A DNA stretch of 39,179 bases. It comes from JALHMQ01 sp964616395. GTDB taxonomy: Bacteria; Pseudomonadota; Gammaproteobacteria; Burkholderiales; Burkholderiaceae_F. Numbering within the stretch: position 1 is the first letter of the stretch; every line of letters starts with the position of its first letter. Shown here in pieces: positions 22,573 to 31,045 of the stretch. Below the pieces are notes generated by a model that saw nothing but the letters and a program-made list of their open reading frames with translations, ran no database searches and was not told the DNA's origin. The stretch covers positions 1 to 39,179 of the forward strand of contig CAZTUT010000008.1 in the NCBI GenBank assembly GCA_964616395.1. The letters run 5' to 3'. The translations under genes were made by a program, and so were the position numbers.

Positions 22573-24309
22573 TCAGGCGCCGGCGTCACCGCGCGAGGCT
22601 GTCTGATCGCGGTGCACGGCCAGATGGCGCGGTGTCCACGACGGTAGTGTCTTGCGCACGAAGTAGCTGCGCGCCACGTGGTAGCTGGAGTCGAAACCGG
22701 TGAAATTGCGGCGCATCCGCGCCAGTTCGTCGGCGCGATAAGCAGCCAATGGCCGTTGCGCCTCGTCGCGCTGCCGCTGCGCCCGCTTGCGGGCCAGGCG
22801 TGCATCGAGATCCGGCGCGCAGGCGATCTGCTGCGCGCGGGCGATCGCTGTCGGCAGGAAGTCAGCGCGATCGGCCTCGATCACTGAATCGACCAGACCG
22901 AGCGCACGCGCCTGCGACGCCGACACCGGCAACCGGTTGTTCATCACGCGCGCTGCATCGGCGGTCGTGCCGCCGACTGCCTGCACGCGCCGCGGCAGCG
23001 TGTAGGTCCAGTACTCGGAGCCGTACAGATTGCCCATGTTCTTGTAGTGCGGGTTGAGGATCACGCCGTCGCGCGCCCACACCTCGTCTGCGGTCAGCGC
23101 CAGGAACGCGCCACCGGCGCCGGCATTGCCCTGCAGCGCGGCCACCACCCAGCGGTCGGTCGTGGTCAGGATCGCCTCGCAGACGTCATCGATCGCGTTG
23201 ATGTTGCGCCAGCTCTCGTCGGCCGGGCTGGCGGCGGCCTCGATCAGGTTCAGGTGGATGCCGTTGCTGAAGAAGTCCGGCCCACCGGCCAGCAGCAGCA
23301 CGCGGGTCGGCCGCTGCAATGCCTGCCGATACGCGGCCCGCAGCCGCTCGCACTGCGCGCTGCCCATCGCGCCGTTGTAAAACGCGAAGTGCAGCACGCC
23401 GACGCGCGCGCCCGCGTCGCCGTGCTCCGCATAAGCGATCTCCGGGTCACCCGCGCACTGCGGCAACGCCGCCAGCGAGGCCGGGAACAGCGCACCGACC
23501 GGCAGCTTGAACGGCTGCGCGTGGGCGGCCGTCTCCGCCGCGGCAATACGGCGCGCGTGGCCAATCCAGACGCTGCCGTCGCGGCTGGCGATCTGCACCG
23601 CGTGCGCGCAGCGCGCCACCGGCGTGCCGGGCCGCGCATCCACCGGCTCGCCACGGTGCGCATCGAACAGGTGGACCGGTTCGCCGAACAGCACGTCGCG
23701 CACCCCCGGTACCCCATCGGCGGCGTTCAGGCGCGCCAGCAGTTCGTCGGTCGAATGGCGCTGCCAGTCGAGCGCACGATCGGCCTGCGTCATCAGCGGG
23801 CGTGCACGGCCGCGCACGCCCGCCTCGCCCGGCTGCACGCGGCGCGGTTTCTCGCCACAGGCGATCCGTTCGAGCGCCACCAGCACAGCACGCACCGCAG
23901 CCTCGGTGACTTCGTTGCGATACAGGCTCGACTTGCTGCCGGCGCGCATCGCGAAGGTCTCCGACGCCCATACCGGGCCGGCATCCATCTCGGCCTCGGC
24001 CTGCAGCACGGTCACGCCCCAGTCGCGCTCGCGCTCGACGATCGCCCAGTCCAGCGCCGAGGCGCCGCGGTCGCCAACGATGCCGGGGTGCACGATCAGG
24101 CAGCGCACCCGCCGCCACACCGACTCGGGGATCGCGCGCTTCAGGAACGGCGCGATCACGACATCGGGCCGCCACAGCGCGACCGCCTCTTGCGTGACGG
24201 CATCGGCGATGTCGAACTCGACCGAGACCCGGTGGTCGCGCGATGCCAGCTCGACGTGCAGTCGCTGCGTCAGGCTGTTATAGCTGCGGGTCAGCAGCAG
24301 GATCCGCAT
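22573..24309 (-). CDS. hypX: Hydrogenase maturation protein HypX (CO ligand synthesis)
   Basis: This 578-residue two-domain enzyme makes the active-site CO ligand of [NiFe]-hydrogenases in air, using formyl-tetrahydrofolate as the source. The N-terminal half (about 1-275) is a formyltransferase-like domain with CLIVHPGIVGDRG (70-82), where His74 lies in the folate/formyl pocket, followed by GVTVLQAEAEMDAGPVW. The C-terminal half is an enoyl-CoA-hydratase (crotonase)-like domain with LQGNAGAGGAFLALTADEVW and the HypX hallmark NPHYKNMGNLYGSEYWTY. The extra N between MG and LYG is a minor variation. It starts 3 bases after the stop of a small membrane-protein gene and closes the hyp operon. Its presence indicates a hydrogenase matured under oxic conditions. 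Confidence 0.94.
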   Translation of the reverse strand: MRILLLTRSYNSLTQRLHVELASRDHRVSVEFDIADAVTQEAVALWRPDVVIAPFLKRAIPESVWRRVRCLIVHPGIVGDRGASALDWAIVERERDWGVTVLQAEAEMDAGPVWASETFAMRAGSKSSLYRNEVTEAAVRAVLVALERIACGEKPRRVQPGEAGVRGRARPLMTQADRALDWQRHSTDELLARLNAADGVPGVRDVLFGEPVHLFDAHRGEPVDARPGTPVARCAHAVQIASRDGSVWIGHARRIAAAETAAHAQPFKLPVGALFPASLAALPQCAGDPEIAYAEHGDAGARVGVLHFAFYNGAMGSAQCERLRAAYRQALQRPTRVLLLAGGPDFFSNGIHLNLIEAAASPADESWRNINAIDDVCEAILTTTDRWVVAALQGNAGAGGAFLALTADEVWARDGVILNPHYKNMGNLYGSEYWTYTLPRRVQAVGGTTADAARVMNNRLPVSASQARALGLVDSVIEADRADFLPTAIARAQQIACAPDLDARLARKRAQRQRDEAQRPLAAYRADELARMRRNFTGFDSSYHVARSYFVRKTLPSWTPRHLAVHRDQTASRGDAGA

Positions 24310-24312
24310 CGG

Positions 24313-24702
24313 TCAGCGTCGCCGCGCGACGATCCAGGGCGCCAGCACCATCACCGCCACGCCGATCAGCATGAAGCCGCCGCGCGAAGGATCGAAGTCC
24401 TGCAACAGGCGCGACCATGGATAGCCGATGTACAAGCGGCCCAGCAGCAGGTCGAACGCCACCATCAACGTTGCCCAGAGCGCGCCGGCAGCGAACTGCT
24501 GCCTCACCGTGGTAGCAGCCAGGAAGCGCCGCGTCAGCCAGGCGATGACCAGCACGATCAGCGAGCCCGAGACGATCGCCCACTGCCGCGACGTCAGGTC
24601 GCCGACCAGCGGGCGCAGGTAGGCCATCCGCAGCATGCCGTGCGCGACTTCGGCCGCCGCGATCAGCAGCCACACCGCGAATGCGCGCAGCGCGAGCTTC
24701 AT
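24313..24702 (-). CDS. Small membrane protein between hypE and hypX
   Basis: This 129-residue protein has about four predicted membrane helices (about 5-22, 40-57, 68-88, 105-125) and ends in a positively charged tail (VARRR). The loop YPWSRLLQDFDPSRGGFML is the most distinctive part and resembles a pattern found in uncharacterised proteobacterial membrane proteins. I do not recognise a function. The start at 24702 has CCGGAGC upstream. It begins 13 bases after hypE stops and ends 3 bases before hypX starts, so it is embedded in the maturation operon and should be co-translated with it. It could help membrane attachment or metabolite supply for HypX, or be a passenger gene. Confidence 0.82.
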   Translation of the reverse strand: MKLALRAFAVWLLIAAAEVAHGMLRMAYLRPLVGDLTSRQWAIVSGSLIVLVIAWLTRRFLAATTVRQQFAAGALWATLMVAFDLLLGRLYIGYPWSRLLQDFDPSRGGFMLIGVAVMVLAPWIVARRR

Positions 24703-24715
24703 GATGCGCTCCGGG

Positions 24716-25789
24716 TCAGCAGATGCGCGGCAACTGGTCGCCGCTGAGCCAGTCGACGATGCGGCGGCCGCCGAAACGCGTGGCCATCTGCACGAAGCAA
24801 TGCGCATCGTCGGTCACAGTGCCGATCACCGCTGCCTCCGCGCCCTGCGGATGCGCGCGCATCGCGGCCAGCAGCGCATCGCAGTCGGCCGGTGCGACGA
24901 TGGCAACCAGCTTGCCCTCGTTGGCCACGTACAGCGGATCGAGCCCGAGGAACTCGCAGGCAGCGGCCACCTGCGGCCGCACCGGGATGGCGGCTTCGTC
25001 CAGCAGCATGCCCACACCTGACTGATGCGCGATCTCGTTGAGCGTGGTGGCCAGGCCGCCGCGGGTCGGGTCGCGCAGCACGCGGATGCCGTTGCCGGCC
25101 AGCGTGGCAGCACGCACCGAACCGACCATCGCCTGCACCAGCCGGTGCAGCGCGGCGGTGTCGGACACGATCTCGGTATCGAACGCCAGCGACTCGCGCA
25201 GCGACATGATCGCCATGCCGTGATCGCCGACCGGGCCGGAGACGATGATGCGGTCACCGGGGCGAGCGCGCTCGCCGCTGATGTCGAGGCCGTCGTCGAC
25301 CACGCCCACGCCGGTGGTGGTGATGAACACGCCGTCGCCCTTGCCCTGCTCGACGACCTTGGTGTCGCCGGTGACAACGGCCACACCGGCCTCGCGCGCG
25401 GCGGCCGCCATCGACTCGACGATGCGCTTCAGGTCGGACAGCGGAAAGCCCTCTTCGAGGATGAAGCTGGCGGCCAGGTAGATCGGCTGCGCGCCGCTCA
25501 TCGCCACGTCGTTGACGGTGCCGTGCACCGACAGGCAACCGATGTCGCCGCCCGGAAAGAACAGCGGCGACACCACATGCGCGTCGGTGGCCATCACCAC
25601 CCGCCCGGGCGGCAGGCGGAAGGTCGCCATGTCGTTCTTCTGCGCCAGCACCGGATTGTCGAAGGCGGCGGCGAACAGCTGGTCGATCAGCTGCGCCATC
25701 GCGCGGCCGCCGGAGCCGTGGGTGAGATCAATGCGCCCGTGCTTCAGATCCAGCGGGCGGCTGTAGCCGGGTTTCACGGGCTTGTTCAT
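24716..25789 (-). CDS. hypE: Hydrogenase maturation protein HypE (carbamoyl dehydratase)
   Basis: This 357-residue protein converts a carbamoyl group, received from HypF on its C-terminal cysteine, to thiocyanate using ATP, so supplying the cyanide ligands. It belongs to the PurM/AIR-synthase-like family; LTHGSGGRAMAQLI near the N-terminus is the usual HypE opening. The ATP-binding region includes VVTGDTKVVEQGKGDGVFITTTGVG. The final residues are PRIC, so the essential C-terminal cysteine is present. The start at 25789 overlaps the hypD stop in an ATGA junction, showing coupling. A longer open frame to 25996 is antisense-independent but has no family support. Confidence 0.96.
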   Translation of the reverse strand: MNKPVKPGYSRPLDLKHGRIDLTHGSGGRAMAQLIDQLFAAAFDNPVLAQKNDMATFRLPPGRVVMATDAHVVSPLFFPGGDIGCLSVHGTVNDVAMSGAQPIYLAASFILEEGFPLSDLKRIVESMAAAAREAGVAVVTGDTKVVEQGKGDGVFITTTGVGVVDDGLDISGERARPGDRIIVSGPVGDHGMAIMSLRESLAFDTEIVSDTAALHRLVQAMVGSVRAATLAGNGIRVLRDPTRGGLATTLNEIAHQSGVGMLLDEAAIPVRPQVAAACEFLGLDPLYVANEGKLVAIVAPADCDALLAAMRAHPQGAEAAVIGTVTDDAHCFVQMATRFGGRRIVDWLSGDQLPRIC

Positions 25790-26967
25790 GATGCGACCAG
25801 CGCGGATGCAGTGCGTGTCTGCGGCATGGCAACCGGTACCGGCTGCACCTCCTTGTGCCGCCCGTAGCTGTAGTAGGCAGCGCAGGCACCTTCGCTGGAG
25901 ACCATGCACGATCCCACCGGATTTTCTGGCGTGCACACGGTGCCGAAGATCCTGCAGTCGCGCGGGTGCTTCACACCGCGCAGGATCGCGCCGCACTCGC
26001 AGGCCTTGTTGTCGGCCACGCGCTGCGTGCGCAGCGCGAACTTGCGCTCGGCATCCCAGGCGCCGAACTCGGCGCGGATCGCCAGCGCCGAGTACGGCAC
26101 CTCGCCGAGGCCACGCCAGTCGAACGCACGGCGCAGCTCGAACACCTCGCCCACCAGCGTCTGCGCCTTCAGGTTGCCGTCGCGCGTGACCGCGCGCGTG
26201 AACTCGTTTTCGACCTCGCAGCGGCCATCGTTGACCTGCCGCACCAGCATCAGGATGGCCTGCATCACGTCGAGCGGCTCGAAGCCGGCGATCACCACCG
26301 GCTTGCGATACTCCTCGGCAAAGAACTCGTAGGGCTGGCTACCGATCACCGTGCTCACGTGGGCCGGGCCGATGAAGCCGTCGAGCGGCACCGTGCCGAG
26401 CCTGCGTACCTCCGGCGATTCGAGGATGTTGCCGATCGCCGCCGGCGTCAGCACGTGATTGCAGACCACGCTGAAGTTGCCGATCTGCTCGGCGGCGGCC
26501 TGGCGGATCACCAGCGCGGTCGGTGGCGTGGTGGTCTCGAAGCCGATCGCGAAGAACACCACCTCGCGCTGCGGGTGGCGGCGCGCCAGGTCGAGCGCGT
26601 CGGCGGCCGAGTAGATCATCCGCACGTCGGCACCGCGTGCCTTGGCCTTCAGCAGGCTCAATCCGCCAGAGGCCGGTACCCGCAACACATCGCCGTAGGT
26701 GCACAGGATCACGCCGCGCTCGAGCGCCAGTTCGATCGCCAGGTCGACGCGCCCGATCGGCAGCACGCACACCGGGCAGCCGGGGCCATGAATCATCTTC
26801 ACGTTGGGCGGCAGCAGATCGGCTACGCCGTAGCGCGAGATCGCGTGCGTATGGCCGCCACAGAACTCCATGAAGTGATAGCGGCGGTCGGCGCGCACCT
26901 CGGCGGCGATCTGCGCGGCGATGCGACGCGCGAGCGCGCCGTCACGGAACTCGTCGATGTACTTCAC
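25786..26967 (-). CDS. hypD: Hydrogenase maturation protein HypD
   Basis: This 393-residue iron-sulfur scaffold, with HypC, carries the Fe(CN)2CO unit during active-site assembly. Family cysteines are present: FCGGHTH (Cys36) and GPGCPVC (Cys64, Cys67) in the N-terminal part. The C-terminal 4Fe-4S ligands lie in the block beginning ACECGAILRG and running through PRDCRIFGTVCTP and GSCMVSSEGACAAYY. The start is GTG at 26967, embedded in a GTGA overlap with the hypC stop; the following MKYIDEFRDG is the standard HypD N-terminus, and the longer open frame to 27207 overlaps hypC. It lies in the hypF-C-D-E block and is inseparable from it functionally. Confidence 0.96.
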   Translation of the reverse strand: MKYIDEFRDGALARRIAAQIAAEVRADRRYHFMEFCGGHTHAISRYGVADLLPPNVKMIHGPGCPVCVLPIGRVDLAIELALERGVILCTYGDVLRVPASGGLSLLKAKARGADVRMIYSAADALDLARRHPQREVVFFAIGFETTTPPTALVIRQAAAEQIGNFSVVCNHVLTPAAIGNILESPEVRRLGTVPLDGFIGPAHVSTVIGSQPYEFFAEEYRKPVVIAGFEPLDVMQAILMLVRQVNDGRCEVENEFTRAVTRDGNLKAQTLVGEVFELRRAFDWRGLGEVPYSALAIRAEFGAWDAERKFALRTQRVADNKACECGAILRGVKHPRDCRIFGTVCTPENPVGSCMVSSEGACAAYYSYGRHKEVQPVPVAMPQTRTASALVAS

Positions 26968-27209
26968 GCGGCGCTCTCCTGACCTTGCGGCGCTGTCAGG
27001 CCGGCTTCGCGAAACAGCGCCAGCGTGTTCTCGGCTTCGACCGGATCGAGCCGCGATAACGCGTAACCGACATGCAGGATCACATAGTCGCCGACGGCCA
27101 CGTCGTCGACCAGCGCCAGCGAGATCTGCTTGCGGATGCCGCCGAGATCGACGATCGCGTCGGACTCGCCGACCCGTTCGGTCACGCGTACCGGCAGGGC
27201 GAGGCACAT
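26964..27209 (-). CDS. hypC: Hydrogenase maturation chaperone HypC
   Basis: This 81-residue chaperone shuttles the iron-dicyano-carbonyl unit from the HypD complex to the precursor of the hydrogenase large subunit. It begins MCLALPVRV, with the essential Cys2 used to bind iron, and contains the family core KQISLALVDDVAVGDYVILHVGYALSRLD. It starts one base after the hypF stop and ends in a GTGA overlap with hypD. The hupF product, encoded at 34642-34965, is a paralogue that starts MCIGVPLQV; both kinds of chaperone are usual in systems of the hox/hup type. Confidence 0.95.
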   Translation of the reverse strand: MCLALPVRVTERVGESDAIVDLGGIRKQISLALVDDVAVGDYVILHVGYALSRLDPVEAENTLALFREAGLTAPQGQESAA

Positions 27210-27210
27210 G

Positions 27211-29568
27211 TCAGGCTCCTTGCATCAGTTGTTGGATCGCGGCCCAGGCCTGGCCGAGCGACAGACCACCGTCGTTGACCGGTGCCTGGCGTGCGGTGAG
27301 CACCCGCAGGCCGCGTGCCCGCAGCAGCACCTGCAACTCGCGCAACAGCGTGGCATTGAGAAACACGCCGCCGCCGAGCGCGACCGTGGCGATGCCGGTA
27401 TTGGCCGCCGCGGCCCCCGCCCAGTCGGCCAGTGCCTGCGCCAGCACCGCGTGGAACAGTGCCGCGCCGCGCCCGGCATCGCGCTCGTCGGCCAGCCGTG
27501 CGGCCAGTGGCAGCAGGTCGAGCACCGTGCCGGCGTCGCTTTCGCGCAGGCGCGCCAGATCGGGCTCGGCCGCCACCGCACCGTGCCGACGCGCCAGCGC
27601 TTCAAGTCGCATCGCGGCCTGGCCTTCGAAGTTCATCACGTCGCACACGCCGAGCAGGCCAGCGGCGGCATCGAACCAGCGACCGGCGCTGGTGGTCGGC
27701 GGCACGCGCAGCCCGCCGGCCAGCATGGCGGCCACGGTGGCTGCCCCCGGCTGCCGCGCGAAGCGGCGCGCGATCTCGTGATTGCGGCCAAGCGCATGCA
27801 GCGCCGCCGCGGCCATCCGCCAGGGCTCGCGCGCGGCCCGATCGCCGCCGGGCAGCGCCAGCGGTTGCAGATGACCGAGACGGGCTGCACCGCGCGCATC
27901 GACGCGCAGCAGCTCGCCGCCCCAGACGGTGCCAGTGTCGAACGCGTCGTCCAGGCCGTGGCCCACCCCGTCGAGCGCCAGGCCGATCACCGGGCTGCGT
28001 TCGCCGTGCTCGGCGCAGACAGCAGCGATATGCGCATGGTGGTGCTGGATCGCCAGCGCCGGCACGCCGAGCTCGTCGGCCAGTCGCAGCGCCAGACGGG
28101 TGCCGAAGAAGTCCGGGTGCAGATCGTGGGCAATGGCCTGTGGGCGCAGTTCGAGCACGCGCTGCAGATGCGCGACCGCCTGCTCCAGCGCCTCGCAACT
28201 GGCGGCGTTGTCCAGATCGCCGATGTGCTGCGACAGAAAGGCCTGCGCGTCGCGCGTCAGGCAGCAGGTGTTCTTCAGGTAGCCGCCGAGCGCCAGCACC
28301 GACGGACCAGACGCAGGCAGCGCGATCGGCGCCGGCGTGTAGCCGCGCGCGCGACGGACGAAGACCGGCGCGCCGTCGTCGGCCGCGCGCACCACGCTGT
28401 CGTCGCAGCGGATCAGGATGTCGCGGTCGTGCATGACGAACAGGTCGGCAATGCCGCCGAGCCGCGCCACTGCTTCGTCGTTATCGATCACCAGCGGCTC
28501 GCCGCCGGGGTTGGCACTGGTCATCACCAGCAGCAGCGGCTGCGGCTGATGGCGCCAGTCGCGCCCGGCCGGACGGCCGGCCGCCTCGTGGAACAGCAGC
28601 CAGTGCAGCGGCGCGGTGGGCAGCAGGGCGCCGAGTTCGGCCAGCCCGGGCGCGATGCCCGGCAGCGGATCGGCCGCGCCCTCGCAAAACGGCAGCAGAA
28701 CGATCGGCGCGGCGGCACTTGCAAGCAACGCCTCGGCCTGCGCATCGACGCGCACCACGTCGCGCAGCGACGCCACGTTGGCCGCCATCACCGCAAACGG
28801 CTTCTCGTCGCGCTGCTTTCGCTGGCGCAGCCGTGCGACCGCCTCGGGCTGGCGCGCATCGCAGACGAGCTGGAAGCCGCCCAGGCCCTTGAGCGCGACG
28901 ATGCGGCCGGCGCGCAGCGCGGCGAGCGTGGCGGCGATCACATCGTCGGTCGCGATGCGCCGGCCGGCGGCATCGGCCAGCCACAAATGCGGACCACAGA
29001 CCGGGCAGGCGTTGGGCTGCGCGTGGAAGCGGCGGTCGAGCGGATCGTCGTACTCGCGCTGGCAGGCCGGGCATTGCGTGAAGCGCGCCATGCTGGTGTG
29101 CGGCCGGTCGTAGGGCAGCGCGCCGGTGATCGTGAAGCGCGGTCCGCAGTGCGTGCAGTTGATGAACGGGTAGCGATGACGGCGGTCGGCCGGGTCGAAC
29201 AGCTCGTCGAGGCAGGCGGCGCACACCGCGGCGTCGGGCGTGATGCCGGTGCGCACGACGCCATGCCGGCTCTCGACGATGCGGAAACCCGCCGCCAGCG
29301 CCTGCGCGATCGGCGCCGACTCGACCTGCGTGACGCGCGCCAGCGGCGGCGCCTCGCTGCGCAGCCGCTCGATCAGCGCGGCGATCGCGGCCTGCGCGCC
29401 GGCCACGTCGATCTGCACGCCATCACCGTCGTTGAACACGCAGCCATCGAGTTGCAGCTCGGTCGCCAGCCGGTAGACGAATGGCCGGAAGCCCACGCCC
29501 TGCACCAGCCCGCGCACGCGGATGCGGCGGGCCTGCGGCGGGCTGGGGGTAACGACGGCGCAGTTCAT
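27211..29568 (-). CDS. hypF: Carbamoyltransferase HypF
   Basis: This 785-residue protein takes carbamoyl phosphate, forms carbamoyl-adenylate and transfers the carbamoyl group to the HypE C-terminal cysteine. Domains in order: acylphosphatase (about 14-102; VRGLVQGVGFRPFVYR with Arg28, and Asn46), two zinc fingers (CAAC 116-119 with CTHC 138-141; CPAC 166-169 with CPVC 188-191), a YrdC-like adenylation domain (about 205-390; VALKGLGGFQLVCDA) and a Kae1-like carbamoyltransferase domain (QHHHAHIAAV, then ALDGVGHGLDD and ALGGGVFLNATL). All the expected parts are intact and length is normal. It follows hypB after 76 bases and precedes hypC by one base, an A-B-F-C-D-E order common in betaproteobacteria. 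Confidence 0.96.
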   Translation of the reverse strand: MNCAVVTPSPPQARRIRVRGLVQGVGFRPFVYRLATELQLDGCVFNDGDGVQIDVAGAQAAIAALIERLRSEAPPLARVTQVESAPIAQALAAGFRIVESRHGVVRTGITPDAAVCAACLDELFDPADRRHRYPFINCTHCGPRFTITGALPYDRPHTSMARFTQCPACQREYDDPLDRRFHAQPNACPVCGPHLWLADAAGRRIATDDVIAATLAALRAGRIVALKGLGGFQLVCDARQPEAVARLRQRKQRDEKPFAVMAANVASLRDVVRVDAQAEALLASAAAPIVLLPFCEGAADPLPGIAPGLAELGALLPTAPLHWLLFHEAAGRPAGRDWRHQPQPLLLVMTSANPGGEPLVIDNDEAVARLGGIADLFVMHDRDILIRCDDSVVRAADDGAPVFVRRARGYTPAPIALPASGPSVLALGGYLKNTCCLTRDAQAFLSQHIGDLDNAASCEALEQAVAHLQRVLELRPQAIAHDLHPDFFGTRLALRLADELGVPALAIQHHHAHIAAVCAEHGERSPVIGLALDGVGHGLDDAFDTGTVWGGELLRVDARGAARLGHLQPLALPGGDRAAREPWRMAAAALHALGRNHEIARRFARQPGAATVAAMLAGGLRVPPTTSAGRWFDAAAGLLGVCDVMNFEGQAAMRLEALARRHGAVAAEPDLARLRESDAGTVLDLLPLAARLADERDAGRGAALFHAVLAQALADWAGAAAANTGIATVALGGGVFLNATLLRELQVLLRARGLRVLTARQAPVNDGGLSLGQAWAAIQQLMQGA

Positions 29569-29644
29569 GATGAGCTAAAGGTGAGCGATTCGAGGGCGGC
29601 GAGGCGAAAACACGGCGGGCGGACGCAAGTGACCGGTTACCCGC

Positions 29645-30679
29645 TCAGCGCAGCGCGGCGATGTGTTCTTCGAGCAGCGCCAGCCGCCGGCCGGCCTGCG
29701 CGGCGAGCTCGGCGCGCTGCGCAACCGCGGCGCTTGCGCCCGCGCGCAGCCAGTCGAGCCAGGCGTCCATGCCGGTGCCACGCGTGGCCGACACCTGCAG
29801 CACCTCGATCGACGGGTTGACGCGCCGCGCGGCGGCAATCGCGCGCGCGACGTCAAACTCCAGATAAGGCAGCAGATCAACCTTGTTGAGCAGCATCAGG
29901 CGGGCGGCAGCGAACATGTCCGGGTACTTGAGCGGCTTGTCCTCGCCTTCGGTGACGCTGAGCACCACCACCTTGTGTGCCTCGCCCAGGTCGAACGCCG
30001 ACGGGCAGACGAGGTTGCCGACGTTCTCGATGAACAGCACCGAGTCCGGCGCCGGCGCAAGGTGCCCGAGCGCGTGCTCGATCTGGCTGGCGTCGAGGTG
30101 ACAGCCCTTGCCGGTGTTGATCTGCACCGCGCGCGTGCCGGTGGCGCGGATGCGCTCGGCGTCGTTGGCGGTCTGCTGGTCGCCCTCGATCACCGCCACC
30201 GGCAGCGTGCCGCCCAGCCGCTTGAGCGTCTCGACCAGCAGCGTGGTCTTGCCCGAGCCGGGGCTGGACACGAGGTTGAGCGCGAAGATGCCCTGCTCGG
30301 CAAAGCGGCGGCGGTTGCCGCGCGCATGGGTGTCGTTCTTTTCGAGGATGTTGCGCTCGATCGCCACCATCCGCGCCTGACTCATGCCGGGCGCATGCGC
30401 GTGCGCTGGCCCGTGGCCATAGTGCAGGTGATCGTGCCCATGGTCGTGGCCGCAGCCGGGGCCATGCACATGGCCATGATCGAGGTCCTCTGCATGCGAA
30501 TGATCATGACCGTGGTCATGCGCGTGGCTGTGCCCCTGCGCATGGCCATGTGCGTGCTCGTGCACATGCTCCTGCGCGTGGTCATGCGGATGCGCATGCA
30601 CGGTGCCATCGGCATGCTGGTGCACCGTACCGCCATCGATCTTCGTTTCGCCTTCGCCGCAACCGCAAACCGTGCACAT
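29645..30679 (-). CDS. hypB: Nickel-inserting GTPase HypB with long His-rich region
   Basis: This 344-residue GTPase delivers nickel to the hydrogenase large subunit with HypA. It starts MCTVCGCGEGE, containing the high-affinity CxxCGC nickel motif (Cys2, Cys5, Cys7). Residues 20-95 contain 29 histidines, mostly in alternating His-x pairs with Asp, Gly, Ala and Glu, which can store many nickel ions, as in nickelin-type HypB proteins. The SIMIBI-class GTPase domain follows, with the P-loop SSPGSGKTT (138-146), the DANTG-like region and VEGDQQTANDAERI. It lies 21 bases after hypA. A His-rich HypB suggests storage or buffering of nickel; combined with the nearby nikR it indicates careful handling of nickel supply. 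Confidence 0.96.
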   Translation of the reverse strand: MCTVCGCGEGETKIDGGTVHQHADGTVHAHPHDHAQEHVHEHAHGHAQGHSHAHDHGHDHSHAEDLDHGHVHGPGCGHDHGHDHLHYGHGPAHAHAPGMSQARMVAIERNILEKNDTHARGNRRRFAEQGIFALNLVSSPGSGKTTLLVETLKRLGGTLPVAVIEGDQQTANDAERIRATGTRAVQINTGKGCHLDASQIEHALGHLAPAPDSVLFIENVGNLVCPSAFDLGEAHKVVVLSVTEGEDKPLKYPDMFAAARLMLLNKVDLLPYLEFDVARAIAAARRVNPSIEVLQVSATRGTGMDAWLDWLRAGASAAVAQRAELAAQAGRRLALLEEHIAALR

Positions 30680-30700
30680 GCCGCTCTCCTGCGCCAGCCG

Positions 30701-31045
30701 TCAGGCCAGCTCGATGTCCTTGACCCGCAGCTCGTCGCCGCCAGTCACCTGCAACTGATGGCTGCCGCAGCGCGGGCAGCCGTCGCCACGCTGCGCCAGC
30801 GCCACCGTTTCCGCGCACTGCATGCACCAGGCCTGGCCGGGCAGCTCGATCACGTCGAGCCGCGCCGCATCGGCCACGCTGCCGCGCTTGACCACGTCGA
30901 ACGAGAAGCGCAGCGCGTCGATCTCGACCGCGGCCAGTTGCCCGATCTCCAGCCGCACCGAACGTACCTGCACGCCGCCGGGCTCGCCGCGCAGCGCATC
31001 TTCGACCACGCCGAGCACGCCCTCGGCCAGGCTCATCTCATGCAA
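30701..31045 (-). CDS. hypA: Nickel metallochaperone HypA (UUG start)
   Basis: This 114-residue protein binds nickel at its N-terminus and hands it to HypB and the large subunit. The zinc-site cysteines are present (Cys74, Cys77, Cys90, Cys93: CMQC and CPRC). The family N-terminus is MHEMSLAE, where the amino group and His2 bind nickel. In this sequence His-Glu-Met-Ser is preceded by a TTG codon at 31045, itself preceded by AGGAGG at good spacing; upstream ATG or GTG codons would add residues and destroy the nickel site. The start is therefore taken as UUG. It overlaps the 3' end of hupK by 8 bases, suggesting coupled translation at a deliberately weak start. Confidence 0.93.
   Translation of the reverse strand: MHEMSLAEGVLGVVEDALRGEPGGVQVRSVRLEIGQLAAVEIDALRFSFDVVKRGSVADAARLDVIELPGQAWCMQCAETVALAQRGDGCPRCGSHQLQVTGGDELRVKDIELA

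Noticed and set aside
27130..29820. An 896-residue plus-strand open frame
   Set aside because: It is the antisense frame of hypF, hypC and the end of hypB, all of which are recognised with high confidence. Long shadow frames are expected in GC-rich DNA.
30382..30636. Long Met-rich open frames opposite the His-rich part of hypB
   Set aside because: They arise because repeated CAT/CAC codons read as ATG/GTG on the other strand; there is no ribosome binding site and no domain.
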